Shown here piece after piece: positions 18,763 to 29,741 of a stretch of 51,224 nucleotides of DNA. Position 1 is the first letter of the stretch; each line of letters starts with the position of its first letter. Below the pieces are notes generated by a model. It was not told the origin of the DNA. It did no database searches and saw nothing but the letters and a program-made list of their open reading frames with translations. The stretch is from positions 1-51,224 of the forward strand of contig JADGJG010000074.1 in NCBI GenBank assembly GCA_027596195.1, written 5' to 3'. The position numbers and the translations under genes are program-made. This stretch comes from Podochytrium sp. JEL0797. Its lineage: Eukaryota > Chytridiomycota > Chytridiomycetes > Chytridiales > Chytriomycetaceae.

Positions 18763-20245
18763 TCAATTGCGTTTTTTCAACGGAGAGCTTGAAAAAATGA
18801 AGTTTCCATTCATGATTTTGAGACTTTTCGACTTTGCTTCATCTGTGAGAAGATTCGAGTTACATTTTGTTGTGCGAATCGAAATATTCAATACCTCTTT
18901 GTTGGACAAGGAAACAGAGGATCGCGATTTGGGTTGCTGAAGGTGTGTCTGGGGACCCGCACTTGCCACATGCGGGAGATGAGACGAATGGATCGACAGA
19001 GGTGGTGAAAACTGATGACCATGACCCAAGTACTGACGCTGGAGCGGGGACGGGGTTTGTGGAGACGCGGCGGAATAGTGGGGGTACGAGCGTTGACGTT
19101 CATGGCGTCCGACCATTGTTGAAATCGCAGGTGGGACTTTTTGAGTTCTCGCAGCGTCCCCGAGTGGTATGTTCGCATCCTTATGCGAGCTGAGAGTCGC
19201 AAGAGAAGATCGCCTCTGAACATCCCTCGAGACGGAATTGCTCTTCACGTCCCATCCCGCATTCGACCCATCAAACGACGCACTCCGATGCAAACCCCGA
19301 AGTCTCACAGCACGCGCATACAGAGGCTCTTCGGAGGTTTCTTCCTCTGAAAACGACCTTTGCGATTTGTCAACGACGACAGACTTGCGTCTTTGCTGAT
19401 GCTCCTTCCTCAAAATGTCCAACGCGTCGAGCTTCGCTTCCTCCCTCTGAATCCGTTCCATGGCCTCCTTCTGAATCAACTCTTTCCTCTTGGCTTCACC
19501 CGCTCGATATCTCAAAACCGTGTCCAATGGCAAATCGTCGTCCGCAACAGAAGAATATCGCGCCAAGATGGGTGATGAATCACGAACGGATACCGTTGAA
19601 CCCTGCAACGCAGACAACGCGGGCGGCGACGAGGGACTTGAAACCGAATCCGATGGACTCGGCAAACTCGGAACAATCGGCTCGTTTATGGCTTGAACCG
19701 AACCCCCGCTGCGCTTGAATCTCGCAAACCAGCCGCTCTTCCTTCCGAGTTTGCTATCGCTTTCGATCGACGACCGAGTATCCTCCTGTGTGTGATCATC
19801 CGATTACAAATAACCCACAAGCGGTGACGGAAAAGCGACTCACGTTCACATTGACATTGAGCTTCTCCAGAACCGCACCATCCGGTTGTTTCTCATCGTG
19901 CGATTGCGACTCAATCTCGACAGGCGTCAGAGAGTCCAGACCGCCGAGTGGATCACTCATCTGGGGCTTGCGAAGCGTAAACAGAGATCGCACTTTGCGC
20001 ATCAGTTTTTTAGAAGAAGGAGTGGCAGTGGCAGTAGGAGCCGATGGTGCGGTATTCAGATCTGGGATATCGACTGCAGAGTCTCGTTTCTTGAGGGAGA
20101 GGGAGTGGGTGCGGAACAGGGGTCGCGATGTGCGGCGCTTGAGGTCTGGAGGAAGAGAACTGCCTGGTGCTCCTTCGGTAGTTGGAGGGAGTGTCGGAGG
20201 GCGAAACTCGGATGCGTCACTGGGCGTGGCCGGCGCCGAAAACAT
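18763..20245 (-). CDS. Ser-rich low-complexity protein with coiled coil
   Basis: Exons 20245-19844 and 19755-18763 with an 88-bp phase-0 intron give 464 residues. A nearer acceptor at 19788 would leave an in-frame TAG, so the distal one ending in GATAG was chosen. The N-terminal part is Pro/Ser/Thr-rich with a basic patch (LMRKVRSLFTLRK). The middle has DDLPLDTVLRYRAGEAKRKEL and a charged helix. The C-terminal half is disordered with many RxxS sites typical of kinase targets. It broadly resembles the proteins at 355-3406 and 39208-40617 in composition but not alignably. Function unknown. Confidence 0.65.
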
Positions 20246-20316
20246 TACAAGATTTTTTTGGGTGAGTGCATGCTCTTATCGGAAAAAATTAGTGATAACG
20301 AGCTCAAGCAATCGCG

Positions 20317-21774
20317 TCAACGCGTTTCCCCTCGACTTTTCAAGATTTCCAACTCCAACACGCGTTGGCGCTGCGAATCCACGTTCGCTTGAGCCGCTTT
20401 GAATGATTCCGAGGACGTCTGAAACGCGTGAGATAAGAACGTAAAATTTCAAGCAAAAAGATACAAACCTCTGCCGATGAGAAATGAATCAACGTCTTTT
20501 TCGGCGTCACCACTTGCTGCCTCTGTTGCTGCTGCTGCATCGCCAACTGAGCCTGCTGTTGCAATTGAAACTGCCGCTGCTGAATCTCCATCGCATGAAT
20601 CTGCATCATTTGCATCTGGTACAGAACCATCGGATTCACAAGCTGCTGCTGACCAAGTGGCAGAGAGTCCAGAGCCGCCGCTTTGGCCTTCTTTCCAGAC
20701 TTTTTCTTTTTGGTCTTTGGCGCGTCGGCGAAAAAGGTGGAAGCTGGGTTCGCGCCCAGAGTAGCGTTTGGAATCACTTTGGCCAATGGGACCAGTGTAT
20801 TTGGAACCTCAACAGTCTCCTCTGGAATCAACTCAAGGGACTTGCGAAACGCGGAATTCCCCGCTGTCGCGGGGGCGATGCATCTCGAATGTCTGTTGAA
20901 TTTTTTGGCTTGCTGCTGCTGCGCGGTCGTGGGTTGCTTGTTCATCCAGTCCGTGACTGTAGAAGCGGCGATATTTTCTGATTGTTCCATCTTGAAGGTG
21001 TGAATCGGGTCGCTGAAAACGCGGGTGGGTTTGTGTGGCGGCATGGTTCCGAGATTCACAAGTCGGGTCACATCGTCCTCCGATTCCTCCGTATCCGATG
21101 AACTCGACGACTCAGCAGTCTGTTTCATTTAAAGTTAACTAAAAAAGCCCTGGAGGGGGGCCAACAAACACGCACCTCAAACGAATTCAACGGAAACCTA
21201 GGCTTAAACACATCCTTCTGATTCCCCGCCATTCGATTTCGTAAAACTCTAGCCTTCAAAGCTGGAACAGGTGTGACGATTTTGCGTTGCGGCATGGGTT
21301 GGCACACGAGTTCGATTTCGCCGGAAGACGCGCTTTCGGATGGGGACCGCTGGTTGATTTCGGTGGATTCGTCGCTTTCGGAACCGGCGTCTGAGTTTTT
21401 CTCGGTAGTGGAGGTCGAAGGATTTGGTGGGGAAGGGAGGGTGTGGGGCGGCTTGGCGGTTTCGACTGTGGGCGGCGCCTATTAGCCGCAAGCAGAAACA
21501 CAGCAGGAATGAGTGAATACACGCAAGAGAGTTATATTTCATGTTTTACCTTCTCAGTCGGGGAGATGGACTTGCCATGTTGTTTCCAAGACACAAACAG
21601 TTTCCCGCCGCGTTTGTTGTTCACTTTGACATGTGTCCCCACAGGTTCTTCAATCACACGCGGCGGCACGTCAACATCTTGAACTGGTTTGACGGGTTCG
21701 ATCTCAATCAAGTTGTTGTTGAAGATGCTCTTCATTTTGGCAAGGAGTTGGCTGTGCTTGTCGGTGCTTCTCAT
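20317..21774 (-). CDS. Gln-rich low-complexity protein
   Basis: Four exons, 21774-21550, 21478-21176, 21119-20469 and 20418-20317, with introns of 71, 56 and 50 bp, all phase 0; 426 residues from ATG 21774. The second exon is acidic and Ser/Pro-rich, then LVCQPMPQRKIVTP. The third contains a DTEESEDD acidic run, a Lys-rich KTKKKKSGKKAK nuclear-localisation-like signal and a Gln/Met-rich coiled region. The last exon encodes a short charged helix. Gln-rich plus basic composition suggests a nuclear or RNP-associated role, but no domain is recognised. Confidence 0.65.
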
Positions 21775-22254
21775 TTTGCGGGAGTAGTTGTGCGTCACCG
21801 TAGATGTGGGGTTTTCGTAAACGAGCTGAGTTCAGACTAACTAAGTGTAATTATGTCAGCGCTTTTGAATTCACTTTTAACATGCGGGGGATAGGACTTC
21901 ACTGCGCGGGTTTGAATTCCGGCGGGTCGATTTTTTTGTTTCCGGCAAGGGATCTGATGGACACGTTTCCACGCGTTTTTTTGTGGATCTATTATTTTTG
22001 CAAATACCCGTGCCGAACTCGGCTTTTCAATTTGTTTTGTATGACGCGACCTCCGCCTGTCAAAGCTGGGTCGAACCTGGGTCGAACCCGGATTTGACCC
22101 ATATATTGCCGCCTGTCAAACATTGGTGAACAAGATAAAAGGAAAATGCTGAGGCGACCCCTTCCAACCGACTTCAAAAAGGAGGTCAACTCCTCAACAT
22201 TTCCAACGTCGAACTCGTGAGAGCATGAAAATCCCCTAACCAAAAAATAAAAAA
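21775..22254. other. Divergent intergenic region
   Basis: 480 bp between the starts of the Gln-rich protein (minus) and the membrane protein (plus). It holds the short direct repeats at 22053-22120 and an A-rich run just before ATG 22255. No gene is supported. Confidence 0.4.
22053..22120. repeat. Short direct repeats in a divergent promoter
   Basis: An 11-bp unit CTGGGTCGAAC occurs twice back to back (22066-22076 and 22077-22087), followed by CCGG. A 12-bp unit CCGCCTGTCAAA flanks it at 22053-22064 and 22109-22120. They lie about 140-200 bp before ATG 22255 and could be transcription-factor sites. The second 11-mer with CCCGG looks superficially like a tRNA T-arm, but no tRNA can be folded around it. 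Confidence 0.6.
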
Positions 22255-23729
22255 ATGCCGACAGCCGCATCCGCGTGGTTCAACCAAGCCAACGATCAAA
22301 GCGGTCTAATCACCTTCGCCACCGTTCTCTACATGTTCCTAAACGACATGTACCAAATCGTCGACGCCCATCCACGACATTGGGTGCGAATCATGATTTA
22401 TCTCGACGCGACGGCGTTTGTGGTGTCATATGCGGGTGTCTGTGCGCGGGATCAGATGCCGCTGTGTAGTCAAAGAAATGGGGTCGCGTTGGTAGCGGAT
22501 TTGGTGTGGTGTGCGAAGGATGCGGTGAAATACGGTGAGGTTTCGCGGGGGGGGCAAAGTTTTGCGTTTCCAAGGTTGACAACTTAAAGTTCCTTTTTTC
22601 TTCCCCGTCACACCAAGGATACGTTTCTTACCGGGCCCTCACGATATGCGGATACAAATTCAAACTCCTAATGCCCGCATGTCGCGTTGTTGGACTCATC
22701 AGCGCGGTGCTCTATTCCATCCTCATTTACCAAGGATACTCGCTCACCGAACCAACCTGCCTCCCCCACTTTGAATCCACACTCCCGCGTGTCGCGTTAT
22801 ACCTCTACTGGACCTTAATCGATATCCTCTCCGCCGGCGTCATCATCCTCAAAATGCGTCGCGCGATTAAAGAAAGCCGAAACCTCCTCGGCTGCGAAAC
22901 ACCTGACGCGCGCGCGTTCTCAATCCTCCGGTTTAGGGAGGAGATGCATCTTATTCTCGTTTCGATAAGCATGATGGCTGTGACGGTGGTCAGTGTGGTG
23001 GATACTACCGCGGTGGAGAGCGCGGTCGCGAGTTTTCGGGTCGGCACGATGGTGTTTGTGTTTTGTCAGTTGAGTTTGCTGTTGGGTTCGAGAAAGGTGG
23101 TGGCCGTGGACACCGCGTCGCTGGTTCAGAATCGGGCTCAGAGGGCGAGTTCGGTGCCGAAGCTCGTGGGTACGATTGTAATTTCGCGAATGAGTCCCGC
23201 ACCGGATTCTGGAACGCGGAGTTCCTCCGACGCTGCTGCAGCTTCCCGCATGCACACGCATACGATAAGGACGAGTTATCGATCAGCCCATAGGTCCATG
23301 CGATCGCTGGCAGGTGGGCAGAGTAATTCGGGGGACAAGAACAATTCGAGTGGGATTCCGAGTGTGCCTGATTCTCCGCAGGCTGTGAGCCGCAAGTCTT
23401 CCAAGCCTGGAACACCGCGACCCATTTCTGGTGGAACCATTGAATCCTTCGGAGGGGGAGGGGGAGGAGGAAGAGAACAATCTCTCAGCAGGAAATCATC
23501 GAAGCTGGTTGGAGTGATGGTTGTCGATGAAGGAGAAATTGTGCGCGACAGGCAACTCAGTCACGCGTCTTCGAAACCGAGTTTACCGACTACGATAGGG
23601 TCGGGAAGTCCAAGTCTAGGATCAGATGAGAAAGGATCGAGGAGGAAATCGTCCAAGCTCATGAGGCCGCTGTCGCTGCAGTTTTCGGACATTGCGGAAT
23701 GCAGTGGTCGAGATTTGCCTCCCAGCTGA
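22255..23729 (+). CDS. Multi-pass membrane protein with Ser-rich cytoplasmic tail
   Basis: Exons 22255-22534 and 22618-23729 (83-bp intron, phase 1), 463 residues. The first 270 residues contain about seven hydrophobic segments, including VRIMIYLDATAFVVSYAGV, VVGLISAVLYSILIY, LYLYWTLIDILSAGVIIL and MHLILVSISMMAVTVVSVV. A tail of roughly 190 residues follows, rich in Ser and Arg with repeated SRKSSK-type sites (SRKSSKPG, SRKSSKLV, SSKPSL, RRKSSKLM), likely phosphorylated. Topology is compatible with a 7TM receptor, but no GPCR signature is evident and it is not related to the array at 9-18 kb. Function unknown. Confidence 0.75.
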
Positions 23730-23743
23730 GAAGCGACACATTT

Positions 23744-24487
23744 TTAAAGTAGATTAGATGGAAAATAGAGGAAAATGCAGTGCATATTTATTTGTTTATG
23801 TGTTGGTGAATGAAAGTCCGGACACCCCTCGGACGACTGATTCGGCTTCATCTTTCGCAACGTGACCGAAATCCTCTCCTGCCGCTTAATCTCGACCCCT
23901 TCATACACATCCACCATCCGCTCCGCAATCCCATGAGTCCAATTATACCGCGCCTCCCCCGCCAAACAGACTGCACTCCCCGGTTCCAACAACACATCCA
24001 CCCTCTGCCCATTCCCACCCTTAAACGCGTCGTTGGAATAGTTCATGTGGTTCTCGGGATCACCGACATGTTCAAATTCCATCACGAGACTCGACAGGAA
24101 GCTAAACACCACCACACCGTCTTCGAATCGCGCGAGATCAACATGAGCGGCAATGCCTTCCCCTGGAGTGTAATGGTTTGCAATCATTTGGTCGAACGCG
24201 GGTTCTCGACTTTGCAGGTGTTTCGGGAGCAGATCGTGTGCGATTGAGAGGAGGGGCGAGAGGAAGGCGGGGAATTCACTTCCGAAACGCATGGCTTGGT
24301 TTTGGCCTGTTGCCGGGGAGAAGAGGGCGTGCAGGTGTGGTGTGAGGGATTCGAGTTGGTCAGTGGGCAGGTGGAGTGTTTTCATTCTGAGGCCGTTGAT
24401 GCAGGGATGGGTGGAGTGTTGGATGTGTTGAGGCTCTTCTTCATCGCTACTAATGTCGCCGCCAAAGAGGTCTTGTTCAAGTGTCAT
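23744..24487 (-). CDS. AlkB-family Fe(II)/2-oxoglutarate dioxygenase
   Basis: Single exon, 247 residues, ATG 24487-24485. The double-stranded beta-helix core is clear: NHYTPGEGIAAHVD with iron ligands His115 and Asp117, the third ligand His185 in YNWTHGI, and the 2-oxoglutarate-binding arginines in RISVTLRKM (Arg205, Arg211). The sequence between (FEDGVVVFSFLSSLVMEFEH) resembles the AlkB domain of ALKBH8-type and related nucleic-acid demethylases or hydroxylases. No RRM or methyltransferase domain is attached. Substrate (tRNA, mRNA or protein) cannot be told from sequence. It starts 24 bp from the divergent SET gene. Confidence 0.88.
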   Translation of the reverse strand: MTLEQDLFGGDISSDEEEPQHIQHSTHPCINGLRMKTLHLPTDQLESLTPHLHALFSPATGQNQAMRFGSEFPAFLSPLLSIAHDLLPKHLQSREPAFDQMIANHYTPGEGIAAHVDLARFEDGVVVFSFLSSLVMEFEHVGDPENHMNYSNDAFKGGNGQRVDVLLEPGSAVCLAGEARYNWTHGIAERMVDVYEGVEIKRQERISVTLRKMKPNQSSEGCPDFHSPTHKQINMHCIFLYFPSNLL

Positions 24488-24511
24488 TTTTTTGTTTTTT
24501 TGTTTTGACCA
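24488..24511. promoter_or_regulatory. 24-bp bidirectional gap between AlkB-like and SET start codons
   Basis: The two ATG codons face away from each other across only 24 bases, mostly a T-rich run on the plus strand. Unless a transcript starts inside the other gene, the two 5' UTRs must overlap or be almost absent. Shared control is likely; the upstream elements of each gene must lie within the coding region of the other. Confidence 0.6.
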
Positions 24512-25937
24512 ATGAAATCTGCTTCCATCAACGCACAGCCAATTCCAGGAAAAGGCAACGGATTTGTGTGTGTTTCTTGTGCGGAATCAAACGAGGGAAT
24601 CGCAGCAGGGACTCTTCTGCTCAAGGAAGAAGTCTTTGAGTCCTGGCGCGCGGGGTCCGTACTTGTTGTTTAATCAATCCTATTATACTCACCCAGTCAC
24701 CCACAGCTCCTACGACCCCGAACTGACCTCCGCCCGCCTCCTCTTCCGCGCCCGCCAACTCGAATCCACCGCCCACCTCCTCAAAAACCTCTTTCCCGCC
24801 ACTCTCGACCTGATTCCACACCCGCGACGCTCCCAAATCCCCGAATCCGTCACATCTGCCTCCCTCCGCCTCGTTACAGCCTGGGAACAAACCACCCCAC
24901 CCCCAACCACACTCCCACCCCCCACGCGAGACGACATTCTCCGATTCTACTTTGTCGTTGAATGCAACTCGTTCCCGACTGGACTCCTTGTTACGCTGAG
25001 TTATGCGAATCACAGTTGTGATCCCAACTGCGAAGTGTTTGAACACGATCCCGCTGAGCCAGGCGGTCTGCCTTTATATAGTCTCACTTCGAAACGCGCG
25101 ATCCGTGTCGGTGAAGAAATCACCATTTCGTATATTGACTTGGTTGCGAATGTCGAGTTGTGTGAAGACCGGCAGCGTCGACTTGAGGAGCATTTTTTGT
25201 TTCGATGTCGTTGCGAGTGGTGTTGTGCGCCTTTGGAACGCGAAGGGTTGTTGTTGCTCGAAAGCGAGGATGACACCAAGCCGCTCACGGGTCCCAAATT
25301 CGAAGATCTATTGTGCTCCGCATTCCCATGGGAAGGCACGTGCCCCGGCGCCGTCGGTCTCCGCTCAGGAGTCTGCTCAACCTGTCACCACGCCGCAACC
25401 CAAAAACAACTCGACAACATCCAAAACAAATCCGACCGCCTCGTCCTCAGTCTTCGACGCACCTTGATTGAAGTCAACGAGTTTCTCAACAAGATTGAAG
25501 AAGAAGCAAATCGAGTGCGACAACGGGAAGCGAGCTCTGTTTCGAACGCGTCTACCAATTCCTCCATTCACCGGCCTGTGAGCTCCTCAAGTCGATCCAC
25601 AACCACCACGGAGGGTGAAACGCGTCTCACGAACGCTGCGACGATTAAAGAGCTGCATCGCTTACTGAAGCTCGTGCGAGGGTTTGAAACGCGGTTGGAG
25701 GATTTGGTGCATGCGAGTCATGTCGCGTTTGGACCCATGCGTGCGTGTTTGGGAAAGTTGGAGCGTGCGATTGCGGTGCATGACGCGTTGAGGGTTGCGA
25801 GCGCGGGAAAGAAGAGGAAGGGGGTGAGGGTGGTGGGTGGTGTGATTCCCGTTCGGGTCGATGATGTGGAAGTAGAGGGTGGTCGGAGGGAAGAAGTTGT
25901 TGGGATCGAAGAGCAAGTCAAGAATCTTGCAATTTGA
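24512..25937 (+). CDS. SET-domain protein (SMYD-like methyltransferase without MYND finger)
   Basis: Exons 24512-24654 and 24707-25937 (52-bp intron with GTCCGT donor, phase 2), 457 residues. The N-terminus has the SET opening (IPGKGNGFVCV, IAAGTLLLKEE). The core shows LSYANHSCDPNCEVF, the cofactor-binding NHSC motif, then GEEITISYIDL with the catalytic-region Tyr, and a post-SET zinc cluster CRCEWC. SMYD proteins carry a MYND zinc finger inserted in the SET domain; none is visible. The C-terminal half is helical with a Ser-rich insert. A protein or histone lysine methyltransferase is likely; the target is unknown. Confidence 0.85.
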
Positions 25938-26029
25938 ATACTTTTGGAAGAGACGTTTTCCTTTTCTTTCCAAATGGCGTTTAGAACGATTATTATTTTG
26001 ACTTCTACCTTATTTGTGGAGGTTAAAAA

Positions 26030-26943
26030 CCACTCTTGAAATGGTTGATTCTCTTCTCCAGATCAGCCGAAAGGCCGAACCTTCTATTTATTGTCAATAT
26101 CGAAAGAAAGAGTGGTGCGTTCGCATTCGCCTCTGATGGTAAGGCAGGGGTAAGGCATTGCCGCCCCCACCCAAACTGCCGCAGCATCTTCCTCCTCCTC
26201 CAATTAAACTCAGTTCTATTCCAGACGAAAATCACAACCTTTTCGCCCAAGTAGACTTCCTGAGCAAGAGAGTCTTGGTACTCCAGGAAACGAATTACAG
26301 TCTGGAAGCGCAACCACAGACTTGGGAAAATTGATGAAGGAGGGTTGGGGAGCTGAAGGCCGCGCAAGAGGAAAAGGTGAGTTTGTGTCGATATGCTAAT
26401 GGAAGTTGAGATCCAACACCTCTTCTGCATGGTTTTTTTGGTAGGGCCCTCGTGACTTCAACCTGAGACCGCGCACGAAAATGACACAACCAGACTTTCA
26501 AGACAACTCGAGAACTCATTCCCAGCCTCGCGGCCCACACCTTGGAAAATCTCGCTCCAAGTCCCAGTTGGCCGTGTCCTCCGAGAAGTGAAATACTCCT
26601 TCAAGATGGTTGTGTTTGGCTGCGTTTTTAGCTTGTTTAGTTTTGCGTGACCCCCATTCAACTAGGGATGCGAGACTCGTGTCTTTGTTGGCATTCCTGC
26701 CTCAGCCAATGGTAGCACAGAGGGACTATCAACACCCGAAATCATCACTTACGCGTTCGAGTAACATGTTTCATTGCTAAGCACTTCATTCTTCTTACAA
26801 ATCTCGCGCATTTAGAAAAAGCTCAGCTCGACAACTCCACCCATGAGATCACGTTCGACGGCCAAGAAAGAGTGAAACTGAGTTGTGAGAAAGAGTGGAA
26901 TGGAATTTTGCAGGGTTGGTCTGCTCCTTCGAACTCGGCTTGA
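26030..26943 (+). pseudogene. Degenerate multi-exon gene of unknown family
   Basis: Several protein-like segments on the plus strand are separated by plausible introns but cannot all be joined in frame. They are a piece ending GAFAFASD (to about 26139), a coiled coil DENHNLFAQVDFL to YSLEAQ (26225 on) interrupted by TGA TGA, exon 26468-26608 (PWKISLQVPVGRVLREV), exon 26666-26760 (RVFVGIPASANG to ITYAF), and 26816-26943 (LDNSTHEITFDGQERV to SNSA). Introns 26609-26665 and 26761-26815 are clean GT-AG, but the last junction is out of frame by one base at an A5 run. A decayed gene, or a live one with sequence errors or misjudged introns. No family recognised. Confidence 0.45.
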
Positions 26944-27120
26944 TTCGGCTTCGTAAAATGTCACATCATCCCAAGCGGAAAAGAGTTTCGCGTTCGAGTT
27001 TCATTCCTATCCAATAGATTTTCATTCTCCTTACAATTGCATGTGCACGGCATGTGCGTCTGCCACATTTACATATTCCCCAAGTCGGCTCAGCCCATCT
27101 CAACACCTCGACACCAATCC

Positions 27121-28215
27121 TCAACTCCACAACGCAAACGAATGATCATAAAACGAACAAGTTCCCTTCAAATGATCCCTGCCCGATTCAACGGGCATGA
27201 CAGGACTCCAATCACATCCATAGGCCAACGACCCATGCTCGCCATCCCGAAACACCGTAACCGTCTCAGAAGACGCGAAATCGTTCCCAAAATCAATCAC
27301 ATGGAACCCCGCGTGCATGGAAGCCGTGAGCAAGCGCATTGGATTTGTGGGGTGCCATTTGATGCGCCAGACGCCTCCGCCGGTGGTGTGGTGGTCGTGG
27401 AGAGGAGTTTTGAAGAAGCGCGTGTCCCATACGAGGAGGTGTTCGTCGTAACTTGCGGGAGGGGTGGTGGTGAGATTTCAGAGAATTAAATGAAGCGAAA
27501 GGCCGCAAACCTTCCAGTCGCGAGGATATGTTCTCGGTGTGGGTTCGATTGGATACTACAAACGCCTGCCGAGTGTCTAGAATGGCACGCAACGAATTAA
27601 TCGAAACAGTAGACTTGAAATCATGGGCAGCACATACTTTCGCGATTTCAACGTCTCCATTGCGCCACCGTCCCTCACGTCCCATCGTTTCAAGAGACCA
27701 TCATCAGCGCCTGAATAGACCACGTTTTTGTTCCACTTGTCGAATGCGGCAATCCAGGCCTCGTATTGGTGCGCATTCCAGGAGTGGGTTTCGACGAGTT
27801 CGGATTCCGCGAGAGTCAGCAGCGACAGGTCACCAGTGCTTTGGCTCACGACGAGGTTGTTTTCGTCCCAGTCAAGTGAAAGACAAAGGGCGTCTTTGTT
27901 GACTTCTTTCGCAGTGAATTCGCGTAGTGACTTTGAGGGTTCTTCGATGTCAAACAGGGACACTGTTCCCGTTGCGTTTGCCACGGCGACTTTTCGCAGT
28001 TTCGAATTCCATTTGATGTCGAGAATGGCGGCGCAATCGATGCGCTGTGTTTCGCGCTGCGTCTCGCTGTCAACCACGATCAAACGGCCTCGCCGCGAAA
28101 TGGCTCCACTTTCACTCGACCCAGGCGCATCCACCTGGTACGTACCAACAACGACAAAACTGCCACAGGGAGAAAACTCGCACGCGTCGCAGCAGAGCTC
28201 AGTGTCGAGGAGCAT
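27121..28215 (-). CDS. DPH7: DPH7-like WD40 protein (diphthine methylesterase)
   Basis: Exons 28215-27638, 27576-27511 and 27451-27121 (introns 61 and 59 bp), 324 residues. WD40-type blades are visible, and the family-specific strings are all there: [67 protein letters not shown] (spanning two introns) and GGGVWRIKWHP. DPH7 removes the methyl ester from diphthine in the biosynthesis of diphthamide on elongation factor 2, in the cytosol. Length and blade order match the family. All three exon junctions restore the conserved motifs, so the model is firm. Confidence 0.93.
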
Positions 28216-28414
28216 TGGTAAAAGTGAGTGAAAGAACGTGACAGCAAAAAAAAAAAAAAATTGTCTATCGCGCTTTCCTCTGCAAATCCCTTGTGGAAAC
28301 TTCTCGTTGAAAAGCTCGAGCTGATATCCACACAACAACGAGGTACCCTTGCCTATTCACAGTCGTCTTGTTATCTAAAAACGCGTCCACACATCTTCCA
28401 GCCATCCCCAATCA

Positions 28415-29396
28415 ATGAAACTGCATATTCTGATCGCCGCTACGGCTCTGGTGCACACCGCGGCTGCAAATCTCTGTGCTGACTTGAACCTGCCTGATGG
28501 AGCGTTTGTGTGTGCTGGTCCTGCCGCGTTCACGTACTGTCACTTGGGAGGTGAGCGACGCGTTTTCCGAACGAGCGCGTGAGAGTACAAACGCGAAAAG
28601 AGACTGACTATTTTACCACCTGCTAGGCGAAAGCTCATTTGGAGTTCAATCCTGCAACGCCGCACTCGGCCTTACGTGCTGTCAAGCCTCGAAAAGCTGC
28701 AACTTCGTGGCCCAATGTGCCTCGGGAGCCCCACCCGCCGCAGACTTCTCCATTCCCAATGCCTACGTTCCAGTCAACCCATCCGCCCCAGTCAACCCGT
28801 CCGCCCCAATCGCCTCCTACGTCCCTCCCCAACCCACGAACGCGCCTTCCGCCGCCGTGAGCCCCCACCCCACCCAACCCCCCGTCGTCCCATACATCCC
28901 TGTCGCCCCTCCCGCCCAAACCACAAGCATCTACCTCCCCATCTACCAACCCCCACCCGTCATCGTTGTCCCCCCGAAACCCACCAACGCCGCGCCCCCA
29001 GCCACCAGAACCTACCACTCGTGGCACCACCACCCCCACAAGCCCAAACCAAGCACCACCTGCACCCCAACCCCACACAAAACGTACCCCGTGCACCACA
29101 TCCACCATTACAAGAAACCCAAGCACCACAAGACGTACAACCACCACTACAGAGTCCCTTCGGTCACGACGCGCTCGCACGCATTGCCGGTAGCTACGAG
29201 CTCCGCCCCTGTGCTTCCACACTCGTATGTGAACCATGTGTGGGATGGAAGCAATGATGGAACGGACGCGGTGGGGATGCCAGTTGGTGGGGTTCAAGGG
29301 GAACATCGCGCGGCGCAACCGTATTTGGGACCGGGAGCGGGACATGATCCCTCCGTGCCGGGCCCGTATCCGCACAACGGGGTGGGTAACCCGTGA
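28415..29396 (+). CDS. Secreted protein with one CBM19-like Cys-rich module and Pro/His-rich tail
   Basis: Exons 28415-28550 and 28627-29396 (76-bp intron, phase 1), 301 residues. A signal peptide (about residues 1-18, hydrophobic, ending HTAAA) precedes a module CADLNLPDGAFVC, FTYC, QSCNAALGLTCCQ, CNFVAQC. This spacing (C...DG..VC...YC...SC....CC....C) resembles chitin-binding CBM19-type modules. The rest is an extended Pro/Val-rich, then His/Lys/Thr-rich tail, likely O-glycosylated and wall-associated. A binding role on chitin is inference. The intron interrupts the module at the same point as in the next gene. Confidence 0.75.
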
Positions 29397-29741
29397 TTTG
29401 GATTTCTTTTGAATTGCTCCCCCAGATTGAAAGAGAAATCCCCCTCTGGAAGTCGTACATATTTATTTTTTCGAGCTCCTTTTGCTGCCCGTTTTGTACC
29501 ATTTTTTTGGCTGTTCTCATTTCTTATGGTTACTTTTTTTCGAATACAACCGAGTAAATATTAATTGAGATCTTGCGCGCGCTGCTCTCTTTGTTCAAAT
29601 ATTCTGTTTTCGGTCTGCAAATCCCTCTACGCGAAAACTGACAATCCCAAAGAATCTCTGCTTCAAAAGAAGCAACAAGAATTAGAGCCCTTTTCACCCG
29701 CGATATTCTTCAGCTTCACAATCCATCCCTGCCAAAAGACT
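29397..29741. other. Intergenic region between the two secreted-protein genes
   Basis: 345 bp, AT-rich, no supported gene. It must contain the 3' end of the first secreted-protein gene and the promoter of the second; no specific element is recognised. Confidence 0.35.

Noticed and set aside
19756..19788. Nearer splice acceptor at 19788 for the Ser-rich gene
   Set aside because: Using it leaves an in-frame TAG before the conserved exon, while the acceptor at 19756 keeps phase 0. Treating that TAG as sense was considered but the phase does not fit.
22066..22087. T-arm-like sequence suggesting a tRNA
   Set aside because: No acceptor, D or anticodon stem can be paired around it; the motif is a simple 11-bp tandem repeat.
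28247..28261. A run just upstream of the DPH7 start, considered as a retroposon tail
   Set aside because: No flanking target-site duplication or element body; more likely a promoter poly(dA:dT) tract.
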